Below, one piece after another: positions 10,801-18,400 of a stretch of DNA of 64,000 bases. How positions within the stretch are numbered: the first letter of the stretch is position 1; the number at the start of each line of letters is the position of its first letter. This DNA is from Polluticaenibacter yanchengensis (GTDB taxonomy: Bacteria; Bacteroidota; Bacteroidia; Chitinophagales; Chitinophagaceae). The DNA is taken from assembly GCA_027854065.1 (NCBI GenBank), contig JAQGEF010000014.1, positions 1-64,000 of the forward strand, in the 5' to 3' direction. The translations under genes were made by a program, and so were the position numbers. Below the pieces are notes generated by a model that saw only the letters and a list, made by a program, of their open reading frames with translations, did not search any database and was not told where the DNA came from.

Positions 10801-11518
10801 GTGACGCATTATTTCTGAATACGGATGCCGCAAGTGTGCCATAACCGGCAGGTCCTTTATCTACCCAGGTCCATTCAAGGTCATATTCATCGCTGCCCGT
10901 TAATGGCAGCCAGCTTACTGGTAATTCGTCAAATGTATTCGTTACCAGGTCCTGGCCCGGCATGGCCGCATTAGTTAACCCGTTGATGGTTACAGAGCAG
11001 CTTTCCCCATTCCATTTATAACTCCTGTCCAGCTCTATTTCGTTGGTCAGTTTTAATATAGAACGCACATCTATGGCACTGTTATCGGTAGCATATCCCC
11101 GTACCTGCACCTGGCTCTCCTGTATATCATTAAATACGCGGTAATCCCGTAAATGATACCCGTTAAGTGTATCATAGGTTACCACCAGGGAATCTGTAAT
11201 TTCGTCGGATTGGTGGTCGCTATAATTTTTAAGCCGGTAACTGACATATACAACGCTCCGGAAATTGCCGCTGATATGGCGCGTGGCATATTCATCTATC
11301 GATAACCCGATAATATTTCTGCGTAAATGATTTCGCTCTATCTCGGACGCATGCCTGGCATACCCGGTATCAGCCACCCGTATGATACTGTCTGAGGGTA
11401 ACCCGTTGATTCTTGCCTCCGCTAAAAACTTTTCTTTTGCAGCGCTTACAACGCCACTGCTGAACAGGAATAACGAGGTTAAAATGACTGTTAATAATAG
11501 ATATGAATATTTTTGCAT
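1817..11518 (-). CDS. Giant Rhs-repeat protein with variable JAB-like C-terminal domain
   Basis: This 3233-aa secreted protein opens with a signal peptide (MQKYSYLLL...VVSAA). The ATG at 11518 is chosen over a TTG three codons upstream. The first 2100 residues are not Rhs repeats. They hold Cys-rich segments with CxxC pairs and a lectin-like jelly-roll stretch near residue 1400. YD/Rhs repeats fill roughly 2150-2930, followed by the Rhs-associated core (FNGKEKDNE, RIYDSRLGRWLSVDR, NNPVWIIDSDGMD). After that junction (about 2540 on the DNA) the sequence turns AT-rich and a unique tip of some 240 residues begins. The tip has HIHLHPS near residue 3160 and SGD near 3193, resembling the JAMM motif of JAB/MPN metalloproteases. 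Family knowledge says Rhs shells enclose a C-terminal toxin; the toxin role here is inferred. It is the fourth gene of a minus-strand cluster. Confidence 0.85.
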   Translation of the reverse strand: MQKYSYLLLTVILTSLFLFSSGVVSAAKEKFLAEARINGLPSDSIIRVADTGYARHASEIERNHLRRNIIGLSIDEYATRHISGNFRSVVYVSYRLKNYSDHQSDEITDSLVVTYDTLNGYHLRDYRVFNDIQESQVQVRGYATDNSAIDVRSILKLTNEIELDRSYKWNGESCSVTINGLTNAAMPGQDLVTNTFDELPVSWLPLTGSDEYDLEWTWVDKGPAGYGTLAASVFRNNASRVSISGVSYNIPLLFDGEGKLCYRVRPVKLLPDGSRKTGLWSHEVSGGVINTFEYKGFQRKLNWQATTSFAEEGKRKSVVNYFDGSLRSRQTVTRDNSTTVNDSGRIKNNAVIAETFYDYQGRAAVQVLPAPSVSTLLTYVNGFNKNINSQAYDKADFDKLGEGEKCCGKAAGKMNPATSGAAHYYSPQSVFLTQDATKSYSRFVPDADSVPFIQTEYSLDNTGRIARQGGVGKDYQLGKHDTRYYYGKPSQRELDILFGTEAGKASHYFKNMVRDANGQYSISYMDMQGRTIATALAGNLPDSIKLEGLADAVQFRATDTITSYTEGLSIIATEGMVVPLAGTYVINYRLNPERLVLENCAKDSICYDCLYDLDIAMIEDCGDTLFYHQFTNISLDSTISSKTIDSTCNGKPFNFSKTIQVPEGSYTLVKKLTINKASLDAYRDSIFLVQNTCRDYESFLKEEIDSLKAQLPCVVSCTDCFAALGAKDAFVKKYVDSLKTEGSDTTRMAMEAAVLYKEAYSSCAALCPSDSSHITVLDMIEAEMLQDVTPPYGIYANPTRSNSPVFLETAPGKWLYQDASFIYKDGQGLRDQVVNSSGVTVYPNALDQEAFIENFRPSWANSLLELHPEYCKLSLAKQWEASYKYDELVRNTDRYEDALSKGLLNAPSASLDPAMNSTLAGGSNAFKEDFRRGLLEYRIKLIPSVYAKTSIWHLATKSISCMDLPEGAHCISNDDLNRRDTALNVSGWCAGDKDMAWRTFKSFYLAVKEKILYEKLHSLCGGSEFGIDNNNRRFVPPAATDGLNTMANAQTNLDNGLDTTIANACEGYASLWMSNLEHCRYTNAQWNSLNNYLVAICKDGGDMNHFSGASSVRPGKTNAYANNFIDAVKRFNAANGISTNTTCNGYLIVQPPPYESSNEALVNTPIAKRPSDTSCLCKNLNYYFTEKQNSGNDSLSLGAYLRTFYGAEIEDSTADILRAVCNEPASGCRFLPAQYTVGPVLMNCEPAKPSCLECDEVKSYDLLFKTAFGNIVPSYANTDSTQQSINLLYQRFMNYHTGFGEDYTVYLDFLASCALRDTASGCIFTDSIYNNFKAGYYRSRQYNRDNGSGCDTGYWNSNYGGGYQQDVPLNAIMENGLFKAKRTGDQYSSIDYNDTLDFAPFTFETRVRMPRTGHRYNPYNSAQPYTFLVQFNVVKADGTAGRAQFAFDISPDLPTSLYYLYDSVSYSPHTYNQHFDDWRLLKIVAGTGTYSVYIDNVLVKEYAHRYYRKFCGFMIESFGESFRMDWIKIKNQCNVEVMNESFSSCTDMGYIKKALTDSCTDCRTAFTNYFNTANGRSYNYSFTQLDSLYRHNCNRVLDVCGPPAVSGDSCAIIRYYMDLYTQEMSRTDTLYPVNIVTTLGNLTPTDGPKGVFDVKGQLLGNTVSGTPLQIKQSFAGIWNNSAENRKVGQLLIGGNDQLYLKLKKGAIYPCNGIVGMRYYQADIQSDTIASIHTGIGSYIGWGDGTGDHVMGAFSHTKTTCTLRNDFVTTASNFISENYSPLRYQLTHYFGVTGNKTLTVYHPDTLGVVGNDVTTTPNYIYRIKHLRGYFPKETLMWMSHASMDTSYNTYNKIVNFDEVMNLRYFLYAPGWASALSVYQNGYVNKFGSLAGKSKLEYLFLDTHTGALVPISHKSPIHQILPDWNVNFPNVAFIVIRGTMGVDYNRDSLRYRFPKLRRLELNLSDIDSKLLDTVIHEIAVTSQVCGGYFKALTYSSGTTVTPTDMGSADLNYLRSKGWVFVFQKSDGSGVIQLNATGSCTTPAASDVQPLVQRSGFPMRSSLSEYLNARTGFVMSAARLTQKLAGCGIASPCERVLIRPLSFNKLCGRSGAIFPGVRPVDVPPCADTLLLAGTKATLRYRAYLDSLKNTFDSLYVQRCLRVAGSEVLTVEKPNFEYHYTLYYYDQGGNLVRTVPPEGVNLYRKSLLSVYGKADIGSALNALAWDIAGRRGSGRLKSLRYTLATFYRYNSLNQVTEQKTPDGGISRFWYDELGRLVVSQNAKQALESKYSYTLYDVLGRITEVGETGERPAMTESISRNPAQLLAWLNTNISTQPLKQITQTVYDVAADLGGTGMDANRFKQDHLRNRVSFTKVIDSRNTALSSITAVNNNSNYRQASIYDYDIHGNVKNLLHDYKEGAMAAAGLSGLNRFKQVRYDYDLVSGKVNMVSYQPGYYDGATLIRFKDQFYHRYEYDAENKLTAVYTSIDSVYWEKDAAYKYYRHGPLARTEMGQAKVQGLDYAYTLQGWLKGLNSTFNPDVTNRDMGEDGKAAPSGGGNNVFARDAVGFALHYNAYDYKGTGVAPLAFHRIDVDHFNIVNLNRPLYNGNIMASTVIYQGDIGTGLPSSNVAYGPGHALSRIYSYDKLNRLVVSSTLPEVNSNGTIKWNFMAGTTENFGYDANGNITKLLRYGFLSNHTEGVMDSLSYYYTVGTNRLRYVRDSVLPGRFSEDIDNQVADNYAYDAIGNLVRDDAENIRRIVWTVYGKIDSIYKVDGTLISYGYDGGGNRVSKRVKVGDNTTDTWYVRDAQGNVLNVYTYNVTDGLSLSETHLYGSSRLGIMNRNVHVSDGTGADDIGYTINDVILIGKKYNFERGYKVFEIGNHLGNVLLAVSDRKRGVRNPSNVGEVLYYRADVRSASDYYAFGAPVKGRSYQGGGYRYGFNGKEKDNEISGEGNKLDFGARIYDSRLGRWLSVDRIVKHYESPYMAFANNPVWIIDSDGMDSTRYYSTKGVYLMTVTNGKRGYNRAMIVRDNRLKAVEDYANKYSKKLQGAVSNNVEIDNALSSNGDLYDLNSFIKFYNDNINKYHILSIKGKRVEDMTSITINGRKVSKDFVQNLKGAEVTAYVKKYNGIFAVDVKSTDSDNDLMESTMPYISSLDKATVTHIHLHPSLGVDIEGSGLGFYRYFPGKNSLDGSISGDVEWNKDKMRTRDMPRTIIVSQNLIRMLTGDISETIYIHR
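3618..4319 (-). repeat. Rhs core segment duplicated at 1-705
   Basis: This part of the intact Rhs gene (codons from HGNVKN to about YGPGHALS) is the partner of the copy at the left end of the window. The two copies lie in the same orientation about 3.6 kb apart. Recombination between them would swap the 3' end of the Rhs gene and delete the lipoprotein gene between them. Confidence 0.85.
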
Positions 11519-11639
11519 ACCGTTCAATTTTATTTGAATGTCTTCCTGCGCTCAATAATGCTCAATTATTATAATGCGGTACAAGGGAGTGACACAACGA
11601 TGTTTAATAGTAGTACAAAGGATGGCTCAATAAAATAAT

Positions 11640-12401
11640 TTACAAATCCTCTTCCTGCCTGAATATGACTTTAATGGTATATCCTGAATAAAGTGACACG
11701 CCTCTGTATTTGCCGTTCGATATCGAAAAAAAAGACTTTTCATCAAAGTAATCATTGCTTTGGTCCGTTACCCACTGGTCATCAAAAATCATTGACAGTT
11801 TATAATTTTTCTCTACATGATCGAAACCGGAGGAGTCGGAGCGGAAAACAGGTACCTGGTAGGGTAAATAATAAGTTGATTTTCTTATCCGGCCATTGGT
11901 TTTATTATAAATGATGGACGCTTCTGAAATTTCTGCACCATGTTTGGGATAGATCTTTAATATATTATGTTCGCTGTTAAAGGCGGACAAATGAAAACTG
12001 ATCAGCGAATCCAAAAGAGTCGTATCCAGCAACTGGAAGGGACTGAAGCGGGGATCTTTTATAACCGGCAAATTAATTGTATCTATGATCATTTCCTTGC
12101 TGTCCGGCAGTACATATACAGCATACTTATCATTCATCATATATACGGAGCCGTCGCTTAGATTACCGCGGATCTTATCCCCCATCATATAATAGACCGT
12201 TTCATTACTGTCTATATTTCCGGGGCGGTCCGGGTAACCTATAAAAGAATAAACATTCAGCTTGAGCATTTCATTGGTCTTGTATGCGTTCTGAATTTTT
12301 AAAAATTCTGCATTCAGGGTTTCTGCGCTTACATTGCCCTGGCTGCTTCCCTTTAATACAGATAAAAAGGCAATAAGATATAAGGCGATTCTATGGTTCA
12401 T
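11640..12401 (-). CDS. Secreted protein of unknown function in the Rhs cluster
   Basis: The product is 253 residues with a clear signal peptide (MNHRIALYLIAFLSVLKGSSQG), so it is exported. The mature part has alternating beta-type segments (KLNVYSFIGYPDR, YYMMGDKIRGN, YAVYVLPDSKEMII, GRIRKSTYYLPYQVPVF) that recall LolA/LolB-like or other incomplete-barrel lipid-binding folds, but I cannot assign a family. It sits between the two giant proteins, 33 bases after the SpvB/Rhs-like gene and 121 bases before the Rhs gene, on the same strand. That suggests co-transcription and a role in their export, folding or surface display. This role is inferred only. Confidence 0.75.
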   Translation of the reverse strand: MNHRIALYLIAFLSVLKGSSQGNVSAETLNAEFLKIQNAYKTNEMLKLNVYSFIGYPDRPGNIDSNETVYYMMGDKIRGNLSDGSVYMMNDKYAVYVLPDSKEMIIDTINLPVIKDPRFSPFQLLDTTLLDSLISFHLSAFNSEHNILKIYPKHGAEISEASIIYNKTNGRIRKSTYYLPYQVPVFRSDSSGFDHVEKNYKLSMIFDDQWVTDQSNDYFDEKSFFSISNGKYRGVSLYSGYTIKVIFRQEEDL

Positions 12402-12434
12402 AACAATTCTTTTAATTTTTTTTGTTTTGCCGGG

Positions 12435-15400
12435 CTATTCATCTTCCTTTAATAATGCACTGCGGGTTTCTTTAATGGTTTTAATGCCCCGCTCGGTTTC
12501 TTTTTTCACCCGTATCAATGTGCCTTCGTCATCGTATTCGTAAAAACTGGCATAGTTGTTCTCATCCAGTTCTGCCATTAACCTTAAGCTCACCGGATCA
12601 TATACAAAACTCTTCATATTCGCATGATAAGGATGGATGCGCAGATCGTCGAAATAAGAAACCCGGCCATTGCCACTGAGATTGATAAACATTTTGCTGG
12701 CATTGCTTGACACTTCAGGCACTGTTATTTCGAACGCTAAGCGCTGCCAGCCTTCTATGGCAGTACTTACTGATATATTGGCAGGCACCGGGCTATTCAC
12801 CACCTGGTTGGCAGATGTTTTAAAGGTCACGCTTACTTTATTCCGGTAATCATCTCCGGGCTGGCAATCACCGTTTTCACGCACCCAGATGCTTAGCACG
12901 ATTTTGTCTCCGTAGCCCGGGGAGAATACCGGTAAACGGCTGCTCTCATCTGTCAGCATACCTTCAGGTTCCGTGCCAGATCTCAGTCTTAGCCAAAGAG
13001 GTAAATGATCACTGGATGGATTGGTAATATCAAAGGAAAGGCCTGCTGTTTCCGATTCATTTAATTTTAACGCATGCTTACCGGTGTGGACGATCAGCTG
13101 CTGGATTTTGCTTTTAAACCTGGACCAGTCGAAATGTTTAAGTACGCGCCTGGCACAGCTATCTGTTACTGACTGGCAACTGGACATATCAAACCCATAA
13201 TCTTCAAAACTTTCAAAAGCAGATTCCCGGTATCTTGAATTCTGGGCAACCGCTACGGGTACCGTGCCATGATAACCGTATTGCCCCATTGTAAAACGGC
13301 CTAACGGGTCTTTGGTCTCAATACCCATGCCGCGGCGGTTATACAAAGTATTCTGAGAGCTCCATACCCATTCAGGATGCGTTTGCAGGTCTGTTGCCTC
13401 TAACCGGTTATTGGATGGATTAAAATTCCAGAATGGTGTATAATTGTTCAATGTGCCATATGTGCGTATATCAGAACTGTCATTATGACCAAATCCCTGT
13501 TCTTTTCTCCCGGCATAGTACTGGTAGCTACGCCACAGGCGATAATTCCCTAACAGGCCCAGGGTGTATGGATTAACCGGCGCCAGGCCATCACTTTCGG
13601 GTTGCTGGTTATAACACTTAGCAGGCACTACAGAAGTACTGTCCGATGCCATGCAGTACAACACCCCATTATATTCCTGCAGGCAACCTCCGTTGGGGCA
13701 ATAAGAGCCATATCCTGCGCCGTAATGGACCTGTCCGCCCCGCATGATCCTCGATGAAAAAAGTATTTTCAAGTCACTATCGGCCGTAGCGTGAACGATT
13801 TCACTCTCTGTATTATCATATATTTCCGTACCAAAAGAAGCAATTAAGCCGCCATTTGAACCTGTCATCTGAATCGTATTCCAACCACTATCTAAACGGA
13901 CTTTATATATGTTCCACCAATTAAAATTTCTTTGATCTGTAGTTTCATTGGCCAAAAACGGTTTGCAATTAATCTTTATCTGGAAATAATTATCTGCACT
14001 GATGCCAATAAAATATTCTTTATTTTTTGGGATATAAAATGTTTTAATAAATCCGATTGTGCTATCCTTTCCAACAGGCCGGTCTTCATCACTATCGTTT
14101 TTAACATTTACGACCCATAGCCCCACCCGGTTTAATACCCCCTTTACCGTATCTGCCGGGGAAATATTTTTCCAGTAAGCATTATTATTAGTATAATTTA
14201 CATAATTATAATCGGCTAAAATGGTAGTATTATCAAGTACGGCCTCGTTGTGCTTAAAAAATCTTAATCCGTATAATGAATACTGCGCACTCCTTTTGGC
14301 TCCTAAATATGAAGGAGGATACTGACTTACAATTGGATAATTATCAATAAATTTAACACAATCATTTGTTTCCGGGTTTAATATATAACCTTCGGGACAT
14401 AAACACAACTTATTACAAGTATCAATTTGCCAGTAACGGTTCTGGGTTGCCCAGTCTTCCTTAAACGCTATGGCACCGGCATTAAGCACATTGTTAGCTA
14501 TATCCAGCTTTAACTGGCCTCCTATAATAGGATTTGTTTTTAATGTATAGCTGCCGATACCTGCTCCCATTTGATTTCGACGGCCGCTACGTATAATTTT
14601 CATTGAAGAATTAACACCCGTACCGATACCGGACACCTGGGGTGTCGTAAACAAATTGCCATCTCTGGTAAGGAATCTCAAATCATTATAAAACGGTCCG
14701 TATCCCGGAATATTGGTTACGGGATCCAGGTAACCGGTAGTACTTATCGCCTCAGAAGCTTTCACTACCCATAACTTTACTGCATAATCCTGTCGCTGGC
14801 TGTAGCGTGGCGTAATACAAAGGACCTCATCACCCGGTACAAAAAACTGCTCGTTAGCGCTATTTTGTAAGCGGCCCTTAATAATGCGGTCTGTAACCGT
14901 AACACCGGTATTTTTATACGCCGGCCCCATGCGGTCGTAAGCCCAGTGTGCCGGAATATTCACATTATAAACCGGGTCATCGTATTCATTATTGGTCCTG
15001 GTTACTAACACCTCACCCGTTTCCTCATCATATGCCAGGTTCTCTGTGCTTACCATGCTTCCCTTATCATATACTTCTACTTTTTGCAATACAGCACGCC
15101 TGTTCACAACTTTACTAAGAGCAGCGGCCTGGTAGGTCGTTGTACTGAACTGGGGCACTTTCAGGATCATCGCAATGATAACCGGTATAAAGCCTGCTGC
15201 GAACATCGAGATATTGCCATTTAACCCGCCTGTACTTAGTTTGCTTTTTTGCTGGCGGAAATCGGCCATCAATTCTATGTCCCGGCCCAATTGGTTCCGG
15301 CTTACTGCACCCGTTTTATCTATCGTTAATACGTCATTATTTAATTTATACGAATTCAAATCCAGTTTATCCGATTGATAATAATAGACCGTTTTGGACA

Positions 15401-18400
15401 ATGGTATTTTTGTATCTGACTCGCTGTAGGTCAATTGCATATGTACCTTCCCGTGCATATCGTTCAGTTCTATTTTAAAGCCCTGGCTCAAAGTGGTCTT
15501 CTCTTCTGTTATAATTTTTAACGGATTAAAACGAACTGGAGTTTTAAATCTTAACAAGCCGTCGGTTAATGGTGTGTGCTTTTCTATAACAGGGTAATCA
15601 TAAGCGGTAAAAAATTTCGTTTCGCTCCAGCCTGTTTTGGATTTTACACCGGTATGATGAATGGAACGGACCCTGACATTACTGTACCCCACAGAGGCGC
15701 CGGGATAAAATGATTCCATTAAAGGGCCTTCCGTATAAAATGAATTGGCGGGGCCAAGCAAACCAGACTGTTCATCATATTCTTCTATTGGAAATTTAAA
15801 GGGATTTTCCTCTCCTCCAAGGAAGGGCTCAAACGTTGCTACACCTGAGCTGATCATTTCCTTTTTAGGCCCCATAGAAACCTCTTTGGTATAAAAATAC
15901 TCCTGCCCGTAAACAGCCTGGCTTTGTCCTGTCATTTTGTTCCAGTTATCTCTTATTTCCACGCGTTTCACGCGGTAGCCTCCGCCTGTTTTATTATATC
16001 CCGGGGTTGCCAGTCTTACAAACGAAGTGGACAAATCGATCGTTTTGCATACCTCCCGGTTTTTCATGGCGCCGTGGTAGCCGGCAATAACATTGGCTAT
16101 TTCTTTAAATGAACCTACCAATGCGCTGGCAAAGGCGCCTATCTTTAATGGTTCATCTGCCGGGAACGCTGACCCGGGATAAGCTTTCATTGGCAGGTCT
16201 GTTCTTAAAAACTGGATAGCGGCTTTGGCCAGCGGGCTGTAACCTTCATCTTTATTGCCTTTGCGGGAAGTCCCCTGTACCTCGAACCAAATAATATTGT
16301 TAACCGCATCTGCTATACCGTAACTGTCTTTTTTTAGCTTAGCGTATAATTTTACAAATTCATAATTTTTCCTGTATATATCAAAGAGCCTGTCATCCGG
16401 CATTCTTACATTCAAACGGAAATATATATAATTGAGTTCCTTTAAATAACGGTCGTATAACTCAGCTTTCGTATTTACTTTGAACGGTACTTTTACAAAA
16501 ACATAACGGTGGTCTTTAGCATCGTCTTTACTTTCATATAATCGGTTGTCGGCAGATGATAAATTACTGGTACGGCCAAGGCCATATATCCGAAATAACT
16601 GTAAGGCGCGCTTATTCTGTACATAGCCGTAATCATCAGCTTCGTAACTTACCTTGATATTACTGCCCGAGGGTAATATGATAGAGTCTAAAGCCCAGGG
16701 GGCAACATTGGCTTCTTTTCCTGCTTTCAACCGGTCCGGAACAGGGTATGGATAATCCTTATTCGTCAACTTACCGGTACCGGTTCCGTAGTTATCTGAA
16801 GGATCTTTGTAATTACCCCAGTTATCTGCGGCCTGGTACTGGTAGGGCTGGTTATTCCTGTAGGAAAAACGATAGGCATTTTTCTTGCTTTTTTCATTGC
16901 CGTTATAACTGAACCAGATTTTCTTTAAGGTCAGTTTGCCACCGGCAGTAAGGTTATTTGTGTTCAATGGGTAATTGGTACAAAGGCTGTAATCATACTC
17001 CAGGTGAACCGCTTTTATTGGTTTCGCATTGGTACCGAATCTTGCAAAGTCAGATTTGGAATACAACTTTATCGCATCCAACTGGTATAACTGCTGACTG
17101 GCGTTAAGCCCTCCTAGCTCACTATTCTGGTTGGCGGCATCTGATCTTAAGGAAACTTCAAATGTCGCAATCATTGTTTTACTTTCTATGGAATTAAGGT
17201 ACCAGACTTCCTTCTCTCCATAAACATAAGATGCCTTATCATCTCTGAAATCAGTTTTCAAACCTTCTTCATAATTACCGTTTAATTGCTTTTTTGTAAT
17301 CCATTGTTTACCTTCTATATCAAATCCGCCCAATGCCGTATCAATTAAATTAACCGGGCTCCGCCATCTGTAGGGGTTTTGTTTGCTATACACTTGCGAA
17401 TACTTAAAACTAACGGCATCGCCCATATCGTCTTCCGACGGACCGTCGCCGGTAGCATCTACATAGTCCGGTGAAAAAATACCGGTCAGTAAAAAACTAT
17501 GACTATAGGCCGGCGTAATCTGCCGCATATAATACTGGTCTGTGGCCCTGTCCTGGTCTGCATCATGAATATCATAGTCGGAAATTTTCCGCTGAGACGC
17601 TTTTTCCCCGATTAACAAGGTGCCGGTACGGGCCCTTGTTGTTACCGTATTTTTTTCTGTATCCAGTAATGGATAACGTTTTACACTATAAGTAACCTCC
17701 CTGTTTTCTATATTGTAAACCGGTATATTGTATTCATATCTCTTGCCATCGGCATTTAACACTGAAATATTGGACAAGTGATGACCTTTTCTTACTTCTC
17801 CGTCATTACGGGGTATATATTGAACATTATTGGCATTAGGCGCACAGTTAGTAAAAAAGTAGTTAACATTGTAACTTGGTATATACCGGTCCCCGCTTAA
17901 AACCGCCTCGCTTGCAGTAGTATAGGTCATTAACTGGTTACGCCTTTCTCTTTGTGTGGAATTGGACATATTTGAGCTGATAGCTATATTCCCGGTGCGT
18001 TGGGCGGCATCATTATATATGTCCAGCTTATTTTCCAATATAAAGTTGGGCACCAACACACCGCTTAGAGTCCTCGTTTTCAATTTTACCAATTGATCAT
18101 CGCCGAACTTAGTAAACAGCTTCTGCTTACTAACACCCGCCTCTCCGGCATTTTTAAAGTAAACCGGCTCTTTTAGACTCCCCTGCTCACTTTCCAGAAA
18201 TTTAAAGTTATTAGCAGCAATATTGCCATTGTCCCATTTTGTATTGGAGTTGACTGTATGTGCCAGTGAAATATTACCACCCCATTTGCCACTCGCCGGC
18301 GGACCGCCTCCCCCGATATCTACGCCCCCTCCCACACTAATGCTTTTAGAGTAGATTTCATGGTCAAACATATGCCCGACATCACTCCTGTATAAACGGA